Of a DNA stretch of 64,000 nucleotides, positions 33,524 to 44,617 are shown piece by piece. Position numbers and translations under genes: made by a program. The notes under the pieces are model-generated. The model did not search any database, was not told the origin of the DNA, and saw nothing but the letters and a program-made list of their open reading frames with translations. Source of the stretch: Bretschneidera sinensis (lineage: Eukaryota > Streptophyta > Magnoliopsida > Brassicales > Akaniaceae); contig CM043697.1 in assembly GCA_023935145.1 (NCBI GenBank), forward strand, positions 50,094,001-50,158,000, given 5' to 3'. Numbering within the stretch: position 1 is the stretch's first letter; each line of letters opens with the position of its first letter.

Positions 33524-33531
33524 CTTTAAAC

Positions 33532-33838
33532 TGTTACAATAAATGTTAATTTGGGGGGAAGAAAACAACAGACCCGCTTTTGCCACTAAATCTTAACGAA
33601 AGAAATAAATATTATAAGATTTTTTTTTTTGGTTCGGGTCTTACACGTAGCTTCTCGTGAAGTTAGTTTTCAGCGGGTACAAAACCCCGAGCCAGCCAAG
33701 AATTTTTGCCCTTTATCAATGGCCCGACGCAGCTTTAAACTTCGTGTTAAAACTAAAACTTTGAAGTGAAAACCGAGAGACACAGAATGCAAAATCAGCA
33801 AAACCGCTACTACATGCTCATTTGAAGCTTTTAGAGCA
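33532..33838 (+). promoter_or_regulatory. Promoter and 5' leader of the RHON1-like gene
   Basis: Only about 300 bp separate the hAT-like element from the start codon. The stretch includes a T-run (about 33619-33630) and GC-richer sequence (GTACAAAACCCCGAGCCAGC, GGCCCGACGCAGC) that may be the core promoter or leader. No clear TATA box was seen. The role is inferred from position. Confidence 0.4.
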
Positions 33839-36800
33839 ATGTCGCAAACAACCCATCATGTCTCCAACAACTTTCCTGGTAAGTTTCCCCTTTAATTCTC
33901 TACTCGTTTTTTTTCTCTCTTTTTGGTTGGTTCAAGTTTCTTTATGAGAAACTGTCGGACAAGAAAGGATAACTTAGTACTCTTATTCGAGGTTGAGTTG
34001 AAATGGGCGATTTAAAATTCTATACTCCACTCTCTTCTCGTTCCCTACAGCTTCTAAGCAACTAAACGGTGTTTTAGGGTTTTAATTGTTGTACTTAGCT
34101 CGTATTTGTGAGCCTAAATATGCAAATCCTTATTTTTTAAGTTTCTGTACTGTTATTTCATTGCATGAATTGGTTGCTTAAATTGCTATCGAAGGTTGTG
34201 AAATTTTAAAATGGGTCGTGTATTATCTGTCGTTTAAAGTTCCTCTCATTTCTGTACGCTTATGTAAGTTTTTATTGGCTCTATCGGTGAACTGGTTGCA
34301 AAGATTTGGCTTGTTTAGCGAAATACAGCTTTGAAAATTTGTTGGGGCTAGCGGTCTTCTTGTATACTTTTGTGATTTCTCTTAGGTTGCCTACCGTTTA
34401 TTTGATGAGATGTTATTGCATTCACTGTGTATTTAAAGGAAGGCAGCTTGTCCTTTGGTGCTAGCTATAGGCTCACTTGCATTTCATGAATTTATTGAGG
34501 TTGTGCTATCAATTTTTGCTTGTATTAGTGAGTTAGCATACCGCTGGCTAGTTGTAACTTGTCAATTCTAGCTGCTTCGGATGATAGTTCTGAGTTAAAT
34601 ATGAAATTTGGGTATTTGATTGGCTTGGTTTAATTTGAGTTTTCAGTATTGTTAAGGGTAAGGAGTTTTTAACTAACTTCACGAGCATATCTTCAAAACA
34701 TTTAGATTATTGTTTTAATTGATAGATTTGAGTCCTAATATTTTCTTCTTTTGATAAGTAATTGATTCCTAATATTGAGATGAATGTTTTCCTTTCCAAG
34801 TTTCTGGGTGCTAGTTTTTGTTCTTTATGACTTATAAGTATTCATGTAGATATCATCTTTTACGCCATTAGCACCATTATTCGGGTTGGATGTGTATATT
34901 TCTCATAGTATTGTCATGTCTTGCTAGTCTTGTTACTGATGTTGAATATTTTTTGTCTCCAAAATGAGTCCTGTTGATAGTGGAAGTGTCCGAGGAGTTG
35001 GTGGTGGTGGTTGTGATATCCATTCAATATTGTAGATGCATATAACTGAATTTTGTGCATTAAGGCTTCATTTCTTTATTCATTGTTAAAGATGCATTAA
35101 GTTAATAGATTATAAAGTTCACTTCGGGTTTATGGAAAGAGAAAGGTGAGAAGACCTATAAATGTACATAAACTTTATAAGTGTCTAGGTAATTGTGGTA
35201 GTAGAGCCTTAAGCTGGACCTGAAGGTTCTACATTTGTATATCACATTGCTTAAGTAAGTCATGTCTTGAATCCAATGATAGATAAACAAAACCCCTTAG
35301 TTTTCACTATTTGAACCAAGACCTCTTAATTTGTAGATGATGCTACTCAGCCATTTTTCCTTCACTAAGTCATGAGTTGTTGTAGCTTAAAGCATGGATT
35401 ATGGAGAAATTAAGTTACTTTAAGTTAATAGTCTTTCAGTGTTAAGTGTTTCCTCACAGTGACAAACTTAGTTATCAGTCTCCTGAGAATGGTCATCTTC
35501 TTCCTTTAGGTTAAACTGTGAACCTTGTGAAATGTAATTATTCTGTTTTCATTCAGTGTGCTTAGAAATATCTGTACCAAAGCAAAGCCGCGGTGCCTCC
35601 TTTCTCCTGCTCCACAAGATGATTGTAATAATCTACAGATACATGTTGCAATGGGATTCGCTAATACGGCCCTGGGCCTAGGGTAAGATTGTCCTCTTTA
35701 GTGCATCATAATGCCTTGATCATTAGGATTTCGTTCCTCTTTAATCTTTATTAAATAAGTATCTGTAATGGATTTGTTTGGATGGGCTTAAAGCCAGCTT
35801 TAAGCAGGTACTTATTTTTTAAAATTTGCAAAAAACTTGGTCAAATTAAATCAAACCCCATTAAATATCATTAAATAAAAATTTAAATATCAACTAATAT
35901 ATGATTTGATTTGACTAAGTTTTTTTAACCAATTTTAAAAAATAAGCAATGGCTTAAAGCTGACCATGAGCCTTGCCAAACAAATCCAATGCTAGCAAAC
36001 TAAAATCCTAGGGCCAATTGAATGTTGGAAATCCTCAATGTCGATATATTATTTAATTTATCAAAAAATATGTCTATATATTATTTTAGATGGCTGTCAG
36101 TTCTTAGACTAAAGATTTTTTCTTTTTTGAAATCTTGAATTGTGGCTTCTTATCAAATAAAAAAGAAAAATCTTGAATTGTGGTTATTTATTTGATTTTT
36201 GTGCATTGATACTGACTTTCTTGTAGGTTATGCACCGTTAGATGGCAGATGTCTTCCATGTTCTGGTATTTCTGGAAGGGCAGTGGCTGTATCTCCTTGC
36301 TCGTCTCGTGCTGATCACAGAGTATATTCGCAAGTGAACATTGGATCTTCGAAATGTGTTTCCAGGGGAGTATCTTATGTGTGCAAAGCAATGTCTGGTG
36401 GTCATAGAAGAGACCCAGATTTCTCTCGGCAAAACAGACATGGGTTCCGAGGCAGGAAAAGGCAAAATGAAGATAGAGATAGCTTTGAAGGTCTTCAAGA
36501 ATCTGAAATGTTGTCTTCAAAAAATGGGCCGTTACTCTCGCTGTCCAATTCCCTGAAATTCCAAGCTATTGCAGCCCCTGGACCAAGAGAGACAGAGATT
36601 GTTGAGCTTTTCAGGAAGGTCCAGGCTCAGCTTCGAGAAAGAGCTGCAGTCAAAGAAGATAAGAAGATTGAAGCCTCACAAGGACAAGGCAAAGCAAGTG
36701 AAACAGTGGATTCCCTCCTTAAGTTACTGAAGAAGCACTCCGTCGAGCAAGGTAAGAGAAAAGGCAGCAGTACCAGCAGCTTAGACTTCAATTCATACCA

Positions 36801-37422
36801 GTCAGAAAAGAATGGAGAATACAGTGAAGATAAGAGCATGAGCTTCTTTGATTCCAGGAGCAATGTGAAGGATGAGGCCCAGGAACATAAACCCTCTTCG
36901 TTAGCCAGACCAGCATCAAATTTCCGACGCATGTTACCAGTTCGACAAGTTAAATTCCAGTCAATTTCCAGTGAGCACACTGTCAATTCTGTGTCACATT
37001 CTGATTCAAGTGCGAAGAGAGAGAAGAATCCTGTTGAGTTACATCCTGAACCTGAATATGATTCTGAGCCTGCACCAGAGCTGGAGCTGGAGTCAGAACC
37101 TGAGCCAGAGGTTGAGCTGGAGCCTCAGTCCATTTATCAAGACGGTGACATTGTAGATGAGGTTGTTCTAGACGAGGTATCTGATAATGTCTCTTCAGAT
37201 TTAGATGACGCTGATAATGATGAAGATGAAAACGAACAAGATCAGACTGAACATGGGGATTTGAGTGCATTGAAGCTACCAGAACTGAGGGCCCTTGCAA
37301 AGTCTCGTGGTATGAAAGGGTTTTCAAAGATGAAGAAAGGTGTTTTGGTGGAGTTACCAAGTGTTAGCTTTCTGATTAATGATGTAGGAAGAAGTAAAAA
37401 CAAGGGACCATATACATTTTGA
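33839..37422 (+). CDS. RHON1: RHON1-like plastid RNA-binding protein (Rho-N domain)
   Basis: Two coding exons, 33839-33878 and 36227-37422, join at G|GT to encode about 411 residues (Arabidopsis RHON1, At1g06190, is about 400 by memory). The start MSQTTHHVSNNFPGYAPLDG matches the family's N terminus, which includes the plastid transit region. The middle is basic, then Ser-rich; residues about 287-317 are a Glu/Pro run (EPEYDSEPAPELELESEPEP). The Rho-N domain, LKLPELRALAKSRGMKGFSK, is at about residues 358-391. RHON1 binds plastid RNA and helps RNase E process it and end rbcL transcription. The tail after Rho-N (LPSVSFLINDVGRSKNKG) looks unlike the usual ending and may reflect a changed stop or a missed 3' exon. 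Confidence 0.9.
35557..35682 (+). other. Candidate cassette (poison) exon in RHON1 intron 1
   Basis: A 126-bp segment with a strong acceptor (TTTTCATTCAG|TGTG) and a strong donor (CTAGG|GTAAGA). It is GC-richer than its surroundings. Its length is a multiple of three, yet in the RHON1 phase it contains a stop near its 3' end, so inclusion would end translation early. One other frame is open throughout (CTKAKPRCLLSPAPQDD...). It could be an alternative exon, a 5' variant, or a captured coding fragment; I do not recognise the open frame. Confidence 0.4.
35769..35988. mobile_element. Foldback MITE of 220 bp in RHON1 intron 1
   Basis: The ends TGGATTTGTTTGG and CCAAACAAATCCA are perfect inverse complements. 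The inverted match continues imperfectly for about 80 bp inward (CAGCTTTAAGC / GCTTAAAGCTG, TTATTTTTTAAAATT / AATTTTAAAAAATAA). The target duplication is unclear. It is a typical small non-autonomous DNA transposon in an intron. Confidence 0.75.
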
Positions 37423-37865
37423 GATAGTTGTGAGGTGCTCCTTTTTGTTTTTATAAAATTTATTTGATTTGTTTCTTGTTTGACTTTGTGTAACAGTAAT
37501 TTTTTATTCTAAGTCAGCTGTTAACTTTGATTCAGTGTTGAAAACTATGTGGGAAAAAGGATGGTTTTCTGTCTGGGAAAGTGCTTCCTGGTTGATTTTA
37601 GCAGATCTTCGTGGTCTTTTTTGCTTACTTATTGTGTCGTCAATGAAAAACACAGTTCCAAATGTTCAGATTCCAGCATCCTACGTGCATTGGTTACCAC
37701 CAACAACCCAATTGCACGCTCTGTCTCAACTCCAGCTGCAAACATCTCTCAAGTAATGGAAATTACACCACCAAATCAGGATATCACATCCTCGCCGATG
37801 AAGAAGAACCCAGCCCTCCTAAGCAGACCAAACTCTCCATCAAAATGGCCGTCCTGTTGGAGCGG
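37423..37865 (+). other. 3' flank of the RHON1-like gene
   Basis: Probably 3' untranslated sequence, then unassigned DNA. One frame at about 37720-37830 reads NGNYTTKSGYHILADEEEP, which recalls a LINE linker motif, but too little remains to call it. Confidence 0.45.
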
Positions 37866-38310
37866 AAGAAACTTCGCATGGGGGCAATCCTTTTGAAAGG
37901 TCAAACGAAGGATTGTGTGTATGAATGGCTAGTTTCCTCTTCAACAACATCTTCATTAGTAGCCTTTTCTAGTGTCAAAACTTCTTCATCTGAATGACAT
38001 CATAGATTAGGCCATTATGTATTTCCCATTTTAAAACACATTGTTTCGCATTATCAGTTAGATTTGTCTTCATCTATGTCATCTGATTTTTTGTATAATG
38101 CTTGTCACTACAATAAAGCCATAAACTACCTTTCTCTACATCAACTGTTGTCTCTTCTCAACCACTTGAAATTATTTTCTCTGATGTGTGGAATTTTGTT
38201 ATCTTACATGATGGTTTTAAATATTATGTCATACTTGTTGATCACTTCACTAAATACATTTGGTTTTATCCCATCCAACAGAAATCTGAAGTTAAAGATG
38301 TGTTTAAAAA
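37866..38310 (+). mobile_element. Ty1/copia fragment (copia-2): pre-integrase and integrase
   Basis: Plus-strand reading across frames gives GAILLKGQTKDCVYEW, SSLVAFSSVKTSSSE, HHRLGH, then QPLEIIFSDVWNF, YYVILVDHFTKYIWFYPIQQ and KSEVKDVFK. This is the GAG-pre-integrase block, the zinc region and the start of the integrase core with its first catalytic Asp. Homology stops abruptly at about 38310, where LTR sequence of the Tekay-like gypsy element begins. It is a dead fragment. Confidence 0.8.
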
Positions 38311-39334
38311 TAAAAGAACCAGGAAAGTAGCCGGTCTAATTGAAAAACAGTGATAGCCAGTATGGACTGAAAACAAAAAAAGGACACCGTGACAACCGAT
38401 ATATGCTGGAGAAATTCAGTGGCAACTAGGACAAGTTGCAAAGAAAAGAACCGGGAGGGGGCCGGTCTAAGGTAATAACAACTTGTCGACAAGTGGGAAG
38501 ACATTCCCATCATAATCATTCATGCATTGCATCTGTTTTAATTATTACTTGCATTATTGAAATACTAATGTGTGATGTATTAATTGTGAATATAATTATA
38601 GATGATTGAGTCTCACAGAAAGAGACAGTTATGATGGTAATATTATTGAAATGCTGAGGTGTGGTGTATTATTGTGAATATAATTATAGATGATTGAGTC
38701 TAACAGAAAGAGACTGTTATGGCGATAAGATGATTGAAATGCTGAGGTGTGGTGTGTTATTGTTATGGTGATAAAAACTATCTAAATGGTAGACTTTATG
38801 ATGTGAACCTCATTGCGAGGTAATTATGAAATAATTGATGGTATTGAGGTGAACCAATAAATAAGAGGAAGAGAATGATAGAGAATGGATATTATGATAT
38901 GGGTAGTGATAGTAGAGTGCTAGTATCAAGTGTAGGAGATATAAATTGATTTAAATATTAAAAGACTGTTTATACAAATGAGTACTTTTAGTAAATTTAA
39001 TTCATTGAACTTGTGAAGCTCACTCCTCATTGTACAATGATTTTCAGGTAGCAGACTTGACAAACAGTTGGTGAGTTGAGGTTCAGAAGAAATCATTTTA
39101 TGTAAGCCACATACGTGTCAACATCCTCAGACTAGTGAGAAAATAAAATAAGAAGAAAAATTGATTTGTAAATATTCATGTATTTTACGTTGTATAGAAT
39201 ATTTAACGATCATATTGATGTAAAATTACTTTTGGGTGTTATTGATTTTCATTGTTGCATATATGTGTCGTGCTGAGATTTCAAAATGTAATGATACCAT
39301 TTCAGGGGTGACCAACCCGGGATGGGTCGTTACA
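38310..39334 (+). repeat. 5' LTR of gypsy-2, missing its first 1.5 kb
   Basis: It matches the last about 1,030 bp of the 3' LTR (50478-51506) from AAAAGAACC to GGATGGGTCGTTACA. The first about 1.49 kb present in the 3' LTR are absent; the copia-2 fragment is joined instead. A unit of about 90 bp with GATTGAGTCTCACAGAAAGA is tandemly repeated (about 38557-38760) in both LTRs. Confidence 0.88.
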
Positions 39335-39338
39335 ATTT

Positions 39339-39351
39339 TGGTATCAAAGCC
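39339..39351 (+). promoter_or_regulatory. Primer binding site of gypsy-2
   Basis: TGGTATCAAAGCC lies four bases after the LTR end and resembles the initiator methionine tRNA complement used by many plant retroelements. Confidence 0.75.
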
Positions 39352-39399
39352 TTAGGTTTTAAGATTCTGTAGACTGCATAAAAAGTAAGAAAGTGAAAA

Positions 39400-40320
39400 A
39401 TTAAAATAAATGATATTTTAATAAACAGTCTGAGGATAACACGTGGACACGTTAGAGATATAGTTAGAGTTGTTGATTTAGGAAGGCGTGGTAGGCCCCA
39501 ATATTTTTGACAAGTTGAGATTGAGTCTAAATCTGTGGTTCCTAGAAGGGAACGTGTTGACAACAAAATTGACATTGGTAAAGGTGTGAGAGAATCTGAA
39601 GTTGAAAGAGATGAGCTAAGATAAGCTCTTACATATTCTTTTGAGAAAATGAAAGTAACAAATGATGGAGTTGATAATCTATAGCATAGACTTAATAAAC
39701 AGACTAGGGCAATGTTTAAAGTTGTTAATCTAGTAATGATGAATGTTTAAAAAGGGGGAAAAGTGAGTTTATGCATAAGATGCAGGGAGATTGTTAAGTT
39801 GAATGTGGTGTTGTTTAAAATATCTATAAATTATTTTAAGCCTAAGTTTTGGGAGATACCTGTAGAGAGATTATTTGGTACTTTACTAGTAACTAATGGG
39901 TAGATGATCACTTTTGTTTCATTTGAGTTAGAAAGATAAGTTTCAGAATGATGAAAGGATATTCTTCCCAGGGTAAGTGCAGATGTTGTTAGACTCTTAA
40001 CCTGGAATAGGTTTAAGGATGTTTTCCTTAGACCTTTAGAGCCCAACAAGATAGAGATTTTATTTATTTGGGCTAAGTGTGTTGACTGTGGCTCAGTATG
40101 ATAGGAGATTTATGGCTTTGTCGAGGTTTGAACCGAAAACGATATACCAAAAGGAGAAGAAGTGTAAGAAGTTCATGGATGAATTATGTTTTAAGATTTG
40201 ATCAATACTATCATACATGAGGCATATGAATTATGTCAGATTGGTGGATATACCATTTCAGATTGAGAGAGATGTGATGGAGTTTCAGAAAGAAAAAATA
40301 AATAATAATAATAATAAATA
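39400..40320 (+). pseudogene. gypsy-2 gag remnant, interrupted by copia-3
   Basis: Broken plus-strand frames give LLTWNRFKDVFLRPLEPNK, LTVAQYDRRFMALSRFEPK and KKFMDELCFKI, the retrotransposon gag core. The segment ends in an AAT-repeat run (about 40297-40320), where copia-3 inserted. Confidence 0.7.
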
Positions 40321-40323
40321 TGC

Positions 40324-41150
40324 TGTTGGAAATCACCTTGACAAGATGCCCAGGTGGTGATCTTCCAAACACCCAAGTCTTGAATGACTTGTAGAAAGAA
40401 TTTCAGCAATCGAACACAAGAACAAAAAATCAAAGAAAGAAAGAAGACAAGTAATTTGTTGTCGAGGTTCGGCAATGTGCCTACGTCCCCGTGAGTTCCT
40501 CCGAACTCTCTGCACTATCTCAATGGTTCTTACAAAGTTACAGCAATCCCCTTCAAGAATCCAAGTTCTTGAAGAACCAAGAAGAGAATGAGAAAGTGAT
40601 AGACCTATTACAATGCTTTCTATCAATTCTCTACTAACCTTTCTTCTTTACAACCAGCCTCACTACAAGAGTCCCTCTTGTGTTTATGTCTCTCACACAA
40701 TTCTCTCTTGTGTTTACAATGATCTCACAATGTCACAACCTATGTGGTTCTCTCACACACCTTTTCCACCCTTTGAAATGAGGCTAGGAAACCCTTTTTA
40801 TAGCCTCTTAATTCTTGGACAATCTTGTGAATCATTTTTGACCCTTTGATCATGTTCTTCCTTTAATCTCAGCCCTTCATCACTCTCCGAGTGATGCTGT
40901 GCGTTTTGATGTGGTGCTGTGTGCTACGGCGTGACCTGATGCTGCAGCCTCCTGATGCTATGCGCACACCTCCTGCCTGTGGGCAGAAACTTCCACAGCA
41001 GTGTGCCTGACCTTCCCATGCTCAAAATTGAAGCACACACATGTGCGCAACCTTATAACTTGCTGAACTTTGATATCCCACAATTGGTTTGGACATTAAC
41101 CGAACTTAGACCATGTTTGGATATGTTTGAAACTTAGATAAATAACAACA
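40324..41150 (-). repeat. 3' LTR of copia-3 (827 bp)
   Basis: On the plus strand it starts TGTTGGAAATCACC and ends AATAACAACA. It is the same length as the right copy. On the minus strand a purine tract (ACAAAGGTAGAGAT) precedes it, as expected. Confidence 0.93.
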
Positions 41151-41359
41151 ATCTCTACCTTTGTCTAAGTGTTCAAAAAACCTGAACCATTGTGCAGAAA
41201 GCTTCAGGATCCAAACTCATCTTGAGTTACCAATTAACCAACTCCATTCCTAAGAAGTCCAAGGCAATGATTGGACCTTCTTAGAGGTAGAACCTTGGTG
41301 CCTAAATCTGCAGGACTTTTCTCCGTGGTCTTCTTGTCAACATGAATGCATCATTTCGT

Positions 41360-41914
41360 ACCATTTTCCAGAATGTAATGATACCAAACATCCATATGCT
41401 CTGTCCCCTCATGGAACACCGGATTCCTCCAAAAGTGCCCCGCACTTTGGTTATCCAAAGATACCACCACCTGCTCTTTTAGGACCTTCTACTCGTCCAA
41501 CAACCCTTTGTACCCCATAGCCTCCTTTATGGCTTCCGTAGCCACTATGCATTCTGCCCTGGTTGTTATGAGTGCTACAACTGGCTGCCACTGAGCCTCC
41601 ATGTACCTCAGTAACCACTTCATCCCAAGAAAACGCTCTTTTCCGGGATTACTCACACATTTTCTGAAAACATCCATTGCCCAAGAAACACTTGACCTGT
41701 TTCTCTTCCTTTCCCGGATGATTCTCCTCATCCCAAGAATCTTTTGTGCAAGGCTGAGATCCTTCCTCTCGAACTCCTCACTGAATTGAGATGTAAACCT
41801 TTCCATCATCTTCCTGCTGTTCCAAACTAACAGCCCATCAATGACATAGGTGAGGATACTCACCATCTTCTCCACCTTGTGTCCAGGTGAGAAAGTTTCT
41901 GTGAAACCTATGTC
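41360..41914 (-). pseudogene. copia-3 RT/RNase H remnant with central deletion
   Basis: After the stop the minus strand goes from FTETFSPGHKVEKM directly to ILTYVIDGLLVWNSRKMM and FERKDLSLAQKILGM, skipping the RT fingers and palm. The active site YVDD reads YVID. RNase H pieces follow (GMKWLLRYMEAQW, CIVATEAIKEAMG, SLDNQSAGHFWRNPVFHEGT). Reverse transcription by this protein is therefore excluded. Confidence 0.85.
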
Positions 41915-44617
41915 TCATCTTCTTGTGAACCCATTCGCCACCAGCCTAGCCTTGTTCCGGACTTCATCTCTTGGAGGGCACCCTTCTTTGATCTTGTAAG
42001 TGCACTTACATTCCACAACTTTCTGCTTTTCTGGAATTTTCACCAATTCCCAAAAGTTGTTCTCCTTCAAAGAATCCATTTCTTCCTCCATAGCTAGCTG
42101 CCACTTTGACGAATCCTTACACTCCATGGCATCCGTATAAGTTTCTTGTTCACTCATCTCTCCTTCTGTCCAAGGAGCTGCTGCATCCGCAACATCCGCA
42201 AACCCACATCTTGAAGGTGGTCCGACCAGCCTTCTTTCCCGGTCTCTTATGAGCTGAAAGTCCTTCTGACTTGCTGCAGCATCCTCTTCTTGAGTTTCTT
42301 GAGCTTGGCAATCATCCGAGGGCTCTACCTGGTCCAAACCCTCTTGCCTCCTTTGCTCTACCTGAACAGAATCTCCCTTGATGCTATGCTCAACAATTTC
42401 TGAATTGGTTTGCTCACTAGCCCCTGCAGGGTTAGTTTTCTCCAAGTAAGGAAATAATAATTCATTAAAGACAACATTCCTACTTATTATGAGTTTAAAT
42501 CCTTCTTTTTCTAAGGACCACAACCTGTACCCCTTAGCCCGTTCCCCATATCCTAGAAACACATATTTTCTAGATCCTGGGCTAAGCTTATCCTCATTTT
42601 GGAGTGCATACGCAGCACACCCAAAATTCCTAAGGTTGTCCAACTCAGGGGGTTTTCCACTCCACATCTCCATGGGAGTCTTTTGGAACATAATCCTAGA
42701 GGGTGATCTATTAATCAAATATGCAGCTGTAGCTACAGCTTCTCCCCAAAAATATTTTGGTAACCCGGATCCATCTAACATGCACCTAACCTTTTCCATA
42801 AGGGTCTTATTCATCAACTCAGCAACTCCATTTTGCTGAGGAGTTTCCACAACCGTCCTATGTCTTAGAATGCCATTTAACCTACAGAATTGATCAAGTT
42901 CTTGGTTAAAAATTTCTAAGCCATTATCGGTTCTTATCCCCTTAACTACTCTACCCATTTGAGTCTCAACCAGCCCTTTCCACACCACTAATTTATTCAA
43001 GGCATCTAATTTATTCTTAACCAAATAAACCCATACTTTTCTTGAATAATCATCAATTAAAGACAGAAAGTAAATGTTACCTCTCTGTGTTGGTATCCTT
43101 GCTGGTCCCCAAAGGTCCGCATGAATGTAGTCAAGAATGCCCTTAGACTTGTGCACTCCGGTGTTGAAGCTGACCTGATGTTGCTGCCCAAAAACACGGC
43201 TCTTACAGAAATCCAGTTTTTCTACTTCGTCACCACCAAGTAGACCTTCCTTGCTAAGCATTTGCAGGCCCTTTTCGCTCATGTGTCCCAAGCGAGTGTG
43301 CCAAAGGGCTGCCTTGTCCAGCTCAGCCATCAAGCTTGCTGCTTGATCATTAGTTTCTGTCTCTCCGATCATCTCATAGAGTCTATCGTTTCTTGCTGCC
43401 TTGATCACTACCAAAGATCCCTTGGCTACCTTGATCTTTCCTCCCTTTATCTTGCATGTGTATCCCATGGAATTCAACTGTCCCAATGAGATCAAATTCC
43501 TCCTCAAATCCGGGAGATACCTCACATTTTCCAGCAGCCTTGTCATTCCATCAAACATCCTCACCTGGATGTCTCCTATGCCTCTCACTTGGTAAGAAAT
43601 ATCATTCCCCAAGAAAACCCTTTCATCATTGGTCTCCTTGAAATTCTTGAACCAACTCCGGTGAGGGCACATGTGATGAGTGCACCCGAAATCCAAGATC
43701 CATTTCCCGCTACCTTCTTGCCCCTTGCTCACATCCGAGCACACAACAAGAACATCATCATCTTGCTGTTCTGTTTTGGCAACCGAAGCCTCTCCATTCT
43801 TGGTATGGCTTCCTCCTCTATCTCTTGTCATCTTCTTGCAATCTTTCTTGACATGACCCTTCTTATGGCAGTAGTAGCAGCTCTTCCCTCCAAATATCAG
43901 TTTGGAATGCATTCTCCCATGGCTTTCTCCTCTACCTCTGTCCCGGTAGTAGCCATGCATGCTGCTGTGCACTCTCCCATGGCTCTCTCCTCTACCTCTG
44001 TCCCGGTAGTAGCCATGCATGTTGTTGTGCACTCTTCCATGGCTCTCTCCTCTACCTCTGTCCCGGTAGTAGCCATGCATGCTGCTGTGCACTCTCTCAT
44101 GGCTCTCTCCTCTACCTGTGTCCCGGTAGTAGCCATGGTTGCTGCCATACCAGGTTGCTGGCCTTCTTTTAAAGAACAACCCTTTACCACTTGATGCACT
44201 CCTTATCTTGGCATCAAGATCATCTTGCAACTCTTTTTTAGGATCAAATTTAAAAGCAAAGATTCGTTTACGAAGATGCCTCTTATCTGGGAGAGTCTTG
44301 GCAAGAAACAACTTATCTAGTTTCTTCCATATTGTAGCTGGATCTTCCGAGTCTCCACACTCCCTTGTGACATTATTCGACATGTGCAAGAAAATGGTGC
44401 TGTAAGCCATCTTCTTCATCTCATTCCGCTGGTCCTCCGTGACACTTGCTGGAAAAGCATCATCTTCTCCAAGAGCTAAGTCCATTTTCTGCTGCATGAG
44501 AACCGCCTTGATCTTCCGCTTCCATAGGGCAAAGTCCCCCTTTCCATCAAACTTCTCCACACAGAAGTTTGAAGCCATCTTTGCGGACAAGATCCCAGAT
44601 TTGTGCACTAACCACAA
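41915..44617 (-). pseudogene. copia-3 gag-protease-integrase frame (about 900 codons)
   Basis: The likely start is the Met at 44578 (MASNFCVEKFDGKGDF), the usual copia gag opening. Gag has an apparent in-frame deletion after KELQDDLDAKI, then about four Arg/Gly-rich 20-residue repeats, then the zinc knuckle CYYCHKKGHVKKDC. Protease reads WILDFGCTHHM, where Phe replaces the Ser/Thr after the catalytic Asp. Integrase keeps its Asp, Asp, Glu triad (HADLWGP, RTDNGLE, GVAELMNKTL), but the zinc region has FCKSR where Cys-x2-Cys is expected. The frame ends early in RT (KARLVANGFTRR, then stop). An open frame this long with altered key residues suits a non-autonomous passenger. Confidence 0.88.
43907..44145 (-). 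repeat. 60-bp tandem repeats coding 20-residue units in copia-3 gag
   Basis: About four near-identical 60-bp units, each encoding a variant of HGYYRDRGRGESHGRVHSSM. The units are Arg/Gly/Tyr/His-rich, sit just before the zinc knuckle, and keep the frame. They probably add RNA-binding capacity to the nucleocapsid (inference). Confidence 0.92.

Noticed and set aside
36188..37360. Several minus-strand frames opposite RHON1 exon 2
   Set aside because: They are antisense shadows of a well-supported coding exon.
37720..37830. LINE linker fragment (NGNYTTKSGYHIL)
   Set aside because: The motif fits, but fewer than 40 residues remain and the flanks do not extend the match.
43589..44194. 201-residue plus-strand frame over the copia-3 repeats
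   Set aside because: It is the shadow of the 60-bp repeats coding Gag on the minus strand.
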